Part shown: one piece after another, positions 1 through 5,852 of the stretch
How the letters are laid out: each line of letters opens with the position of its first letter
Position numbering within the stretch: the first letter of the stretch is position 1
Assembly: GCA_027364815.1 (NCBI GenBank)
Contig: DAHXOQ010000111.1
Span: forward strand, 1 to 8,613
DNA length: 8,613 nucleotides
Source of the DNA: Acidobacteriaceae bacterium
Lineage (GTDB): Bacteria; Acidobacteriota; Terriglobia; Terriglobales; Acidobacteriaceae
Direction: 5' to 3'
Position numbers and translations under genes: made by a program
Notes under the pieces: model-generated
What the model was told of the DNA's origin: nothing
Databases searched by the model: none
The model's input: only the letters and a program-made list of their open reading frames with translations

Positions 1-267
1 GTAATCGGCGTGGCCAGGGCAATCCACGTGTGCGTAGTGACGGTTGGCCGTCTCGTACTCCACGTGTGCCGTCGCAATCGTGATGCCGCGCTCGCGCTCT
101 TCCGGGGCATTGTCAATCGAGTCAAATGAACGGAAGGCAATCTTCGGATTGTGCTTGGACAACACCTTCGTAATCGCTGCCGTCAACGTCGTCTTACCGT
201 GATCGATGTGTCCGATCGTTCCCACATTCACGTGCGGTTTCGAACGGTCAAATTTTTCCTTCGCCAT
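1..267 (-). CDS. tuf: Elongation factor Tu, N-terminal 89 residues (gene cut by window edge)
   Basis: EF-Tu is the cytosolic GTPase that delivers aminoacyl-tRNA to the ribosomal A site. Only the start of the GTP-binding domain is present. It opens [20 protein letters not shown] and contains the G1/P-loop GHIDHGKT at residues 19-26, the switch-I motif RGITI at 60-64 and the G3 motif DCPGH at 82-86, whose histidine corresponds to the catalytic one. The reading frame is open to base 1. The ATG at 265-267 is preceded by a GGAG Shine-Dalgarno 5 nt upstream. The gene is last in the rpsL-rpsG-fusA-tuf order, 93 nt after the fusA stop. No T-tract-backed terminator lies in that gap, so cotranscription is likely. 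The family is essentially certain; whether the genome has a second tuf copy cannot be seen here. Confidence 0.98.
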
Positions 268-360
268 AATAACTCCGAGTCCTTTCGTTGCTTTTACTGC
301 CTGTTTCACTTGAGGAGCGCCAGCGTTCTGGCTCCAGCCCCAAAAACTTTCTCGCCCTGC

Positions 361-2442
361 TTACTTGCCCTGCGCACGGCCGATAATTTCATCGGCAATC
401 ATGCGCGGCGCCTCTTCGTAGTGCGCAAACTGCATCGAGTACGATGCCCTGCCCTGCGTTGAGGAGCGAATATCGTTGACGTATCCAAACATTTCCTTCA
501 GCGGAACAATCGCCTTGATGACCTGCGATCCGGCCGCGTGCTCCATGCCTTCAATGCGGCCACGGCGGCTGTTGATGTCGCCGATGATCGTTCCCATGTG
601 CTCCTCGGGAACCGTGACTTCAACCGCCATCACGGGCTCCAGAAGTACCGGGCTGGCCTTGCGAACAGCTTCCTTGAACGCGATCGATCCGGCAAATTTA
701 AACGCCATTTCATTCGAGGCAACATCGTGATAGCTGCCGTCGTAGAGGTGAACCTTGACATCGACAATCGGGTAGCCGGCCAGAATTCCAAGCTCAATCG
801 CGCCCTGAATGCCCTGGTCGATCGGCTTGATGTATTCCTTCGGAATCGTGCCGCCCTTGATGTCGTTAATGAACTCGTAGCCCTTGCCTGCCTCGTTCGG
901 CTCCACGCGCAATTTGCAATGGCCGTAGTTGCCCGAGCCACCGGGCGGGCGAATGTACTTGCCTTCAGCTTCAGCAGACTTGCGAATGGTTTCGCGGAAC
1001 GCAACCTTCGGCTCGCCTACGTTGGCTTCAACCTTGTGCTCGCGCTTCATGCGGTCAACGAGAATTTCCAAATGCAGCTCGCCCATGCCGCTGATAATCG
1101 TCTGTCCCGAATCTTCATCCGTGCGAACCTTGAAGGGCGGGTCCTCATCGGAGAGGCGTGAAAGTGCAATGCCCATCTTCTCCTGGTCGGCCTTGGGCTT
1201 CGGCTCGATTGCAACCGAAATCACTGGCTCCGGGAAAACAATCGCGCCGAGCGCAATCTGGTGATTCGGATCGCAAAGCGTGTCGCCGGTCTTCAATTCC
1301 TTGAGGCCCACCGCAGCGCAAATATCGCCGCACTGGATTTCGCTGATGTCCTCACGCTTGTTGGCGTGCATCTTCACCAAACGTCCCACACGCTCGCTCT
1401 TGCCCGTGCGCGGATTCACAACCGTGTCGCCAGTCTTGAGTGTGCCGGAGTAGATGCGAATAAACGAAAGCTTGCCGAATGGATCATTAATAAGCTTGAA
1501 CGCCAGCGCCGAGAAGGGATCCTTGTCATCCGCCTTGCGAAGCAGAGTGTGCGAATGATCATGCGGATCGATGCCCTCAACCGCGGGAACATCAAGCGGG
1601 CTGGGCAGGTAATCCACAACTGCGTCAAGCAGCGTCTGCACACCTTTATTTTTGAATGCCGAACCAAAAATCACCGGGAAAATCTTCAGCGCGATTGTCG
1701 AGTTGCGGATGCCGGCCTTGAGTTCCGGAAACGTCGGCAATTCGCCTTCAAGGAACTTGCCAAGCAGCAAATCGTCGGTCTCGGCAACAACTTCAATGAG
1801 CTGCGTGCGGAAGGCCTGGGCCTTCTTCAACAGGGGGGCAGGAATCTCTTCAATGCTGAACTCTGCGCCCATCGTCTCGTCGTGCCAGAGAATAGCCTTC
1901 ATCTCGATCAAATCAATAACGCCCTTGAAATTCGCCTCTGCGCCGATAGGAATCTGCAGGGCAACGGGACGCGCGCCGAGACGCTTGCGGATGGTGTCAA
2001 TCACGTGCTCAAAATCCGCACCGTTCTTGTCCATCTTGTTTACAAAGCAAATACGCGGAACATGATACTTGTCGCCTTGACGCCACACCGTCTCACTTTG
2101 CGGCTGCACGCCACTGACGGAGTCGAACAACGCAACCGCGCCGTCGAGCACACGCAAGCTGCGCTCAACCTCAGCCGTAAAGTCCACGTGCCCCGGGGTG
2201 TCAATAATGTTGATGCGATAGTCTTTCCATGTGCAGGTGGTTGCGGCGGAGGTAATCGTAATCCCGCGCTCCTGCTCCTGCTCCATGTAATCCATGGTCG
2301 CCGTGCCTTCATGCACTTCTCCGATACGGTGCGTGATGCCCGTATAAAAGAGAATGCGCTCGGTCGCTGTCGTCTTCCCGGCGTCGATATGCGCCATGAT
2401 TCCGATGTTCCGGCAACGATTTAGAGGTACTGTGCGAGCCAC
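361..2442 (-). CDS. fusA: Elongation factor G (translocase GTPase)
   Basis: EF-G drives GTP-dependent translocation of tRNA and mRNA and, with ribosome recycling factor, helps split ribosomes. The product has 693 residues, a normal length. The GTPase motifs are all visible: G1 AHIDAGKT at 17-24, RGITI at 59-63, G3 DTPGH at 81-85, G4 NKMD at 135-138 and G5 SAF at 261-263. Domains II and III follow. Domain IV has the conserved GSYHDV stretch, and domain V ends in the typical QGRASYSMQF and ADEIIGRAQGK. This is the housekeeping fusA type. The start is GTG at 2440-2442, with an AAGGA Shine-Dalgarno 9-10 nt upstream; the ATG inside that Shine-Dalgarno region is out of frame. A perfect hairpin (2457-2473) abuts the Shine-Dalgarno. 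The gene lies 161 nt after rpsG and 93 nt before tuf. The long open frames on the opposite strand are shadows of its codon bias. Confidence 0.99.
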   Translation of the reverse strand: MARTVPLNRCRNIGIMAHIDAGKTTATERILFYTGITHRIGEVHEGTATMDYMEQEQERGITITSAATTCTWKDYRINIIDTPGHVDFTAEVERSLRVLDGAVALFDSVSGVQPQSETVWRQGDKYHVPRICFVNKMDKNGADFEHVIDTIRKRLGARPVALQIPIGAEANFKGVIDLIEMKAILWHDETMGAEFSIEEIPAPLLKKAQAFRTQLIEVVAETDDLLLGKFLEGELPTFPELKAGIRNSTIALKIFPVIFGSAFKNKGVQTLLDAVVDYLPSPLDVPAVEGIDPHDHSHTLLRKADDKDPFSALAFKLINDPFGKLSFIRIYSGTLKTGDTVVNPRTGKSERVGRLVKMHANKREDISEIQCGDICAAVGLKELKTGDTLCDPNHQIALGAIVFPEPVISVAIEPKPKADQEKMGIALSRLSDEDPPFKVRTDEDSGQTIISGMGELHLEILVDRMKREHKVEANVGEPKVAFRETIRKSAEAEGKYIRPPGGSGNYGHCKLRVEPNEAGKGYEFINDIKGGTIPKEYIKPIDQGIQGAIELGILAGYPIVDVKVHLYDGSYHDVASNEMAFKFAGSIAFKEAVRKASPVLLEPVMAVEVTVPEEHMGTIIGDINSRRGRIEGMEHAAGSQVIKAIVPLKEMFGYVNDIRSSTQGRASYSMQFAHYEEAPRMIADEIIGRAQGK

Positions 2443-2456
2443 TTTTGATCATCCTT

Positions 2457-2473
2457 GCGGGCTTAACGCCCGC
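2457..2473 (-). promoter_or_regulatory. Hairpin abutting the fusA Shine-Dalgarno
   Basis: Read on the minus strand, GCGGGC-GTTAA-GCCCGC forms a perfect 6-bp G/C-rich stem with a 5-nt loop. It is followed directly by AAGGATG, which holds the fusA ribosome binding site. No T-run follows at once, so it is not an intrinsic terminator. It could tune ribosome access to fusA or protect a processed end within the 161-nt rpsG-fusA gap. The hairpin is read directly from the bases; the regulatory role is an inference. Confidence 0.45.
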
Positions 2474-2603
2474 TGTTAATAATTCCGGTCATTTCGGGCG
2501 GCATTCCTTCACCAACCCACACTTCAAACTCTGTCAAGCCAACTTCCAACTCAACGCCAACACTCTCGTGCCGCGTTAGCGGCGTCTGCCGCACCGCAGG
2601 CGC

Positions 2604-3077
2604 CTACCAGCGGTAGTGAGAGAAGGCCTTGTTGGCTTCGGCCATGCGATGAACGTCTTCCTTCTTCTTCATCGCCGCGCCACGGCCATTGGCCGCATCC
2701 AGCAGTTCGTTGGACAACTTCTCGATCATGCCCTTTTCGCCACGGCCACGGCCGTAGCTGATGATCCAGCGAATCGCGAGCGAGGTGCGACGATCAGGCG
2801 CAACTTCAATCGGCACCTGGTAGTTCGCGCCGCCCACGCGACGGGTCTTGACCTCAAGCAACGGCTTGCAATTCTCGACCGCCTTCTTGAAGAGCTTGAT
2901 GGCCTCTTCGCCACCGCCGCGCGCCTCAAGATTCGTCATCGCCGAGTAGCAGATGCCCTGGGCAGTCGATTTCTTGCCGCCCCACATCATCGAGTTCCCA
3001 AACTTTGTCACCAGCGTGGAGCCGTAAACTGGATCCGCCGCCACTTCCCGCTTCGCAATGTGCCCTTTTCTTGGCAT
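2604..3077 (-). CDS. rpsG: 30S ribosomal protein S7 (uS7)
   Basis: uS7 is a primary 16S rRNA binder that nucleates assembly of the 30S head and lines the E site. The 157-residue product matches the family's usual length of about 156. Recognisable blocks are MPRKG at the N-terminus, GGKKSTAQ at 33-40, RRVGGANYQVP at 79-89 and the C-terminal stretch KKEDVHRMAEANKAFSHYRW. The start is ATG at 3075-3077. A GAGGA element lies about 10 nt upstream, rather far, so the ribosome binding site is only moderate. The gene is 68 nt downstream of rpsL. In E. coli S7 represses its own operon by binding the rpsL-rpsG gap, but I could not recognise that RNA structure in this gap, so autoregulation here is unproven. 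Confidence 0.99.
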   Translation of the reverse strand: MPRKGHIAKREVAADPVYGSTLVTKFGNSMMWGGKKSTAQGICYSAMTNLEARGGGEEAIKLFKKAVENCKPLLEVKTRRVGGANYQVPIEVAPDRRTSLAIRWIISYGRGRGEKGMIEKLSNELLDAANGRGAAMKKKEDVHRMAEANKAFSHYRW

Positions 3078-3145
3078 ATCTCAACAATCCTCAATCAAGC
3101 CGCCCAGCAACCCTCTAATAAGGCGCCAGGCTCTCAGCTAAATGT

Positions 3146-3538
3146 TTACTTCTTGCCTGCCGCGCCGGCCTTGGCGCGCTTGGCGCCGTACTTCGAACGG
3201 CTCTGCATGCGATTCGCAACTCCGACCGAATCCAGAGTTCCGCGTACCACGTGATAGCGGACACCCGGCAGATCCTTCACACGGCCGCCGCGGATCAGAA
3301 CAATCGAGTGCTCCTGTAGGTTGTGGCCGATGCCGGGAATATAGGTCGTGACCTCAATCCCGTTGGTCAGGCGAACGCGGGCAACCTTGCGGAGCGCCGA
3401 GTTCGGCTTTTTGGGGGTCTGCGTGTAGACGCGCGTGCAAACACCACGGCGCTGCGGCGATCCCTGCAATGCAGGAGAGGCCGTCTTGTAACGTGGGGCA
3501 GTGCGCCCCTTCTTAACCAGCTGATTAAACGTAGGCAA
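3146..3538 (-). CDS. rpsL: 30S ribosomal protein S12 (uS12), TTG start
   Basis: uS12 sits at the 30S decoding centre and controls accuracy. The 130-residue product contains RGVCTRVYTQTPKKPNSALR (31-50) and KDLPGVRYH (88-96), and aligns without gaps to the E. coli protein as I recall it. The lysines whose mutation gives streptomycin resistance (K43 and K88, Met counted) are wild type. D89, the residue methylthiolated by RimO in other bacteria, is present. The start is a TTG at 3536-3538: an AAGGAG Shine-Dalgarno sits 7 nt upstream and the protein then begins (M)PTFNQLV, matching the family N-terminus. A longer frame reaching 3646 would add 36 residues with no family counterpart and is rejected. 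The C-terminus is a short basic tail (KRAKAGAAGKK). It is the first gene of the str operon here. Confidence 0.98.
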   Translation of the reverse strand: MPTFNQLVKKGRTAPRYKTASPALQGSPQRRGVCTRVYTQTPKKPNSALRKVARVRLTNGIEVTTYIPGIGHNLQEHSIVLIRGGRVKDLPGVRYHVVRGTLDSVGVANRMQSRSKYGAKRAKAGAAGKK

Positions 3539-4022
3539 AGCAAAACTCCTTACGACAAAACTCAAACCCAGCGTTGTCATCCGCGCGCAACAGTCACTCC
3601 GGCGTATACGCGCCCGAGTATGCAAACTGCACGCATGAATGCGCACAATCTGCTGTTGCTTCGCGTCTGTTACCTCTTAAGTCAGACGAGAGCTTCGACG
3701 GTGGCCGCGCGTTTTTCGCCTTGCAGCGAGAAAGCCAGCTCCGTTTCGCAGCTCCGGCCTACATAGCCCTCCAAGGTGGAGAACGCGCAGGCTCCGTAGC
3801 GATTGCCCCTGCCCTCTGCAAGATGAGAGCGATTTCCTACTAGGAAACTACTCCGGGACATTCTTGAGACTGGCCAATTGCACCCAGTCTTTAATGGCTC
3901 CCAAGCCCAACTTCCGGCCCGGTCTGCCTAACCATCTCCCTTTTTATTGTTCGCCGACCCACCCATTTTCACGGACAGGCCCGCAGGACACACGTAGGGA
4001 GACGTTCTTGCGGAACCTTCTA
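3539..4022 (-). promoter_or_regulatory. Long untranslated leader of the str operon
   Basis: This stretch has no convincing gene on either strand. If the promoter at 4023-4051 is the one used, transcription begins near 4016 and leaves about 480 nt before the rpsL start. The leader region holds several inverted repeats: a 15-bp palindrome at 3833-3847, a stem with 7-bp arms at 3867-3873 and 3884-3890 with a 10-nt loop, and the palindrome GCGTATACGC at 3602-3611. No known riboswitch is recognised. The short plus-strand frames here lack family features and good start signals. A second promoter closer to rpsL was looked for, and none of similar quality was seen. Confidence 0.4.
3833..3847. repeat. 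15-bp perfect palindrome in the rpsL leader region
   Basis: TTTCCTA-C-TAGGAAA has 7-bp arms around one central base. With so short a centre it fits a DNA operator for a dimeric regulator better than an RNA hairpin. It lies about 170 bp downstream of the proposed str start point and about 300 bp upstream of the rpsL start. Its function is unknown. Confidence 0.4.
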
Positions 4023-4051
4023 AAGATATCAAGAACTTGGCAAGAGGTCAA
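4023..4051 (-). promoter_or_regulatory. Predicted sigma70-type promoter of the str operon
   Basis: On the minus strand, a -35 TTGACC (4046-4051, five of six consensus bases) is followed after exactly 17 nt by a -10 TATCTT (4023-4028, four of six). Immediately upstream, 4052-4085 is rich in A/T runs, as in an UP element, which would suit a highly expressed ribosomal protein operon. The inferred start point is near 4016. It lies downstream of the terminator at 4117-4179 and points toward rpsL. Confidence 0.65.
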
Positions 4052-4116
4052 ATATTAGCGGAAATTATTTAGTGATTATTTTCTGCGAGGGTGAACAAAT
4101 CATAGTTTAAAGACAC

Positions 4117-4179
4117 AAAAAAGCCGATTGCACCAAGATTGCACTTTATACAGTGCAATCCCCATGCAATCGGCCTTTT
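4117..4179 (-). terminator. Nested two-stem intrinsic terminator after the lipoprotein gene
   Basis: On the minus strand, a 10-bp outer stem GCCGATTGCA/TGCAATCGGC (4165-4174 with 4123-4132) encloses a 9-bp inner stem GATTGCACT/AGTGCAATC (4152-4160 with 4137-4145, 6-nt loop). A 4x4 internal loop separates the two stems. A run of six T follows on the minus strand (4117-4122). It begins 38 nt after the lipoprotein stop. The other strand has C plus four T after the stem, so weak bidirectional action is possible. It also insulates the str promoter just downstream. Confidence 0.88.
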
Positions 4180-4212
4180 CAATTCCTTAGGCTCCAATCC
4201 ACAACCCAACCA

Positions 4213-4812
4213 CTACTCAATCGCGTGGAAAACCCAAGCCCCATTCTCCAATGCCATATCCGCCTGCCGCTTATTCGCAATCTTGTTCTTCGGATTATTC
4301 CGCGCTATCGCCTGAAGAGCATCCGGAAGCGCCGTCAAATCCTTCGTTTCCATAAAGACCACAACCTTGCCCGGCCCCTTCACTCCAGGAACGATCTCGT
4401 CGCGGATCTCCTTGACCTCGCGCGCCTTCAGCTTCAGCGGTGCAATCGTCGTGATCTCGTACTGGAATGTGCCCTGCGGATCCTGGCGCCACTCAATCAC
4501 GTCCTTGCCGCCCTCCAGCTTGACCAGCTTTTTCCCGGCATCGGTCAGCTTGTAATCGGCCCAAAGCTTGTTGTTGGGGTAGATTTTGCTCAGCTCCCAG
4601 TACTTGGCCGTCAGCCCATCCTGCAGTCCGCTTTGGTCAAGGTTAAGCACCATGGGCGCCGGTGCGCGATGATCGTAATCGGCCTGAATCAGCGCCAGCG
4701 CCTGATCGTTGCTCAGATCGGGCTTGCAGCCGGTGGTCCCCAGACTCACAATCAGGACAAGGGCTGCAAATGCCGCCAGCCGCAGTGAATAGCGAGTAAA
4801 TCGAACGTACAT
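4213..4812 (-). CDS. Small putative lipoprotein, unknown function
   Basis: The predicted product has 199 residues. The N-terminus (MYVRFTRYSLRLAAFAALVL) is a basic n-region plus a hydrophobic core ending in the lipobox-like LGTTGC, with the lipidation cysteine at residue 29. This implies export and anchoring to an envelope membrane. The mature part is soluble, charged and Lys-rich, with the segments LSNDQALALIQADYDHR just after the cysteine and YKLTDAGKKLVKL in the middle; I recognise no family. The ATG at 4810-4812 was chosen because an AAGGAG Shine-Dalgarno lies 6 nt upstream and the signal peptide starts there. The longer frame to 4890 adds 26 residues that would spoil the signal peptide. 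The gene is monocistronic, with its own terminator, and is divergent from the YbjN-like gene. Confidence 0.85.
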   Translation of the reverse strand: MYVRFTRYSLRLAAFAALVLIVSLGTTGCKPDLSNDQALALIQADYDHRAPAPMVLNLDQSGLQDGLTAKYWELSKIYPNNKLWADYKLTDAGKKLVKLEGGKDVIEWRQDPQGTFQYEITTIAPLKLKAREVKEIRDEIVPGVKGPGKVVVFMETKDLTALPDALQAIARNNPKNKIANKRQADMALENGAWVFHAIE

Positions 4813-5134
4813 GATGGACTCCTTCTGTTTTAACTTGCCCTTGCGGGGGCATTCGCGCAGCCCCATAACTCTGTCGGCTTGCGCAATCACTTTCGCCCAC
4901 TACACGCCCTCCGCACAGTGACGACGCGCACAGAGAACAGTAAAGTCAGGCAATATCCAGTCGCCGGAATTCTACGCCTGTTCGCCGTTTCTGCGCGAGA
5001 AAATTTCCACCTCATCTGCAATCAGAAGTTTCAGGCTCGCAGCCCCCTGAATTATTACGCCTACATTTTCGTTGTGCGCGCATCACATCAGGGTTATACT
5101 TCTCGCGTTCACTGAAATCAGAAAGTGGGTCCCA
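4813..5134. other. Divergent intergenic region between the lipoprotein and YbjN-like genes
   Basis: This 322-bp gap separates two divergent genes for exported proteins. The plus side carries the promoter annotated at 5072-5100. For the minus-strand lipoprotein gene I see the Shine-Dalgarno but no -35/-10 pair that I would defend. No RNA gene, repeat or coding frame with family features was seen. Confidence 0.5.
5072..5100 (+). promoter_or_regulatory. Predicted sigma70-type promoter of the YbjN-like gene
   Basis: A -35 TTGTGC (5072-5077) and a -10 TATACT (5095-5100, five of six consensus bases) are separated by exactly 17 nt. The predicted start near 5107 leaves a leader of about 28 nt before the ATG at 5135. 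Confidence 0.65.
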
Positions 5135-5668
5135 ATGCTTAATCGCATCGCTCGTCTCGTCTCCTGCCTTACTTTGATCACAGCTCTATGCATCAGCATG
5201 GGCTTCACGCCCTCCGCAAAAGCGGGCACTCCAGGCATGGGCCAATCCAGCCCCGTCCCGCAAGCCAACATTGACAAGCTCGTCAGCCTCCTCAAGGCCA
5301 ACAACTACGATTACAAAACCACCAGCTCACCCAGTGTTTTCGTCATCCACTTCGTCGGCAAGCACCTCTCGGACATCAAGGTCATCCTCGCCCTCGGCGG
5401 CGATGAGGACAGCGACATGGTCATCTTTGTCACTGTGACCCCGAAGCGCACCATGCCCGTCACCGCCGAGTTCCGAGGTCACCTCCTCGAACAAAACCAC
5501 GCCCTCAACCAGGTCAAAATCGGCTTCGACGCCGACGGCGACCTCTCCGTCCGCACCGACTCTTCCCTGCGAGTCTGTGACGCACGCGATTTCTACAACA
5601 TCGTCAGCCAGGTCAAAAACGCCTCCGACGACATCTACGGCAAAATCCAATCCCAACTCCTGCCGTAA
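5135..5668 (+). CDS. Secreted YbjN-domain-like protein
   Basis: The predicted product has 177 residues. The N-terminus (MLNRIARLVSCLTLITALCI) continues to SMGFTPSAKA, a Sec-type signal peptide with a likely AKA cleavage after residue 30. The mature part of about 147 residues alternates short strands and helices: the LVSLLKANNYDYKTTS helix, strands around VFVIHFVGKH and DMVIFVTVTP, the helical segment HLLEQNHALNQVK, the strand-rich GFDADGDLSVRTD, and a final helix FYNIVSQVKNASDDIYGKI. This resembles the YbjN / type III secretion chaperone-like fold, judged by pattern only. The role is unknown; YbjN proteins are loosely linked to stress and motility in enterobacteria. The start was chosen for the signal peptide. 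The ribosome binding site is weak (AAGTGGG region). No neighbour points to a pathway. Confidence 0.75.
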   Translation: MLNRIARLVSCLTLITALCISMGFTPSAKAGTPGMGQSSPVPQANIDKLVSLLKANNYDYKTTSSPSVFVIHFVGKHLSDIKVILALGGDEDSDMVIFVTVTPKRTMPVTAEFRGHLLEQNHALNQVKIGFDADGDLSVRTDSSLRVCDARDFYNIVSQVKNASDDIYGKIQSQLLP

Positions 5669-5680
5669 AAGACAGTTCTT

Positions 5681-5771
5681 AGTTTTTAGTTGTTCGTTGC
5701 TCGTTGTTCGTTCTATGTTTCAAGTTTTTAGTTGTTCGTTCTAAGTTTCAAATTTTTTAATTGTTCGTTCA
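5681..5771. repeat. Degenerate tandem repeat, about 14-bp period
   Basis: Just after the YbjN-like stop, copies of GTTGTTCGTT begin at 5689, 5703 and 5731, with a variant ATTGTTCGTT at 5760. The steps are 14, 28 and 29 bp. The intervening half-units are GTTTCAAG and TTTTTAG-like strings (5717-5730 and 5745-5758). The block is T-rich on the plus strand and far lower in G+C than the flanking genes. It carries no open frame of interest. It lies between convergent genes and may contribute U-rich 3' ends, but no stem precedes it. Confidence 0.8.
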
Positions 5772-5788
5772 AAATAAAAGCTCCGTGC

Positions 5789-5824
5789 CCCATCCTTTCG
5801 CCTTTTTTCTGGCGAAAGGGTGGG
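5789..5824. repeat. Long intergenic palindrome, possible tyrS terminator or dispersed repeat
   Basis: The arms CCCATCCTTTCGCC (5789-5802) and GGCGAAAGGGTGGG (5811-5824) pair over 14 positions with a single T-G wobble around the 8-nt loop TTTTTTCT. On the minus strand it starts 28 nt after the tyrS stop; its T-rich tail (CTTTTATTTT) begins only about 8 nt beyond the stem, so it is a non-canonical terminator at best. The surrounding words (CCGTGCCCCAT before, GGGTGGGATACCAC spanning the end) remind me of a palindromic intergenic element common in Acidobacteriota genomes. That recollection cannot be confirmed here. Confidence 0.7.
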
Positions 5825-5852
5825 ATACCACTGAACTAAATCATCCAAAAAT

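Noticed and set aside
314..335. Imperfect hairpin between fusA and tuf
   Set aside because: No T-tract follows it on the minus strand, so it is not a convincing terminator, and the stem is short and bulged.
1261..2424. Long plus-strand open frame (387 codons) opposite fusA
   Set aside because: It is fully antisense to a certain fusA, has no recognisable domain, and is explained by codon bias of the real gene.
2509..2537. Perfect -35 TTGACA on the minus strand in the rpsG-fusA gap
   Set aside because: At 17-nt spacing the -10 position reads TGGTGA, which is poor, so an internal fusA promoter is not supported.
3539..3646. 36-residue N-terminal extension of uS12
   Set aside because: No uS12 counterpart, whereas the TTG at 3538 has an ideal Shine-Dalgarno and the family N-terminus.
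3574..4058. Small plus-strand open frames in the rpsL upstream region
   Set aside because: No ribosome binding site, domain or codon pattern supports them, and they run against a predicted strong promoter.
4153..4788. Plus-strand open frame opposite the lipoprotein gene
   Set aside because: It begins inside the terminator stem and has no family features; the minus strand has a Shine-Dalgarno, signal peptide and lipobox.
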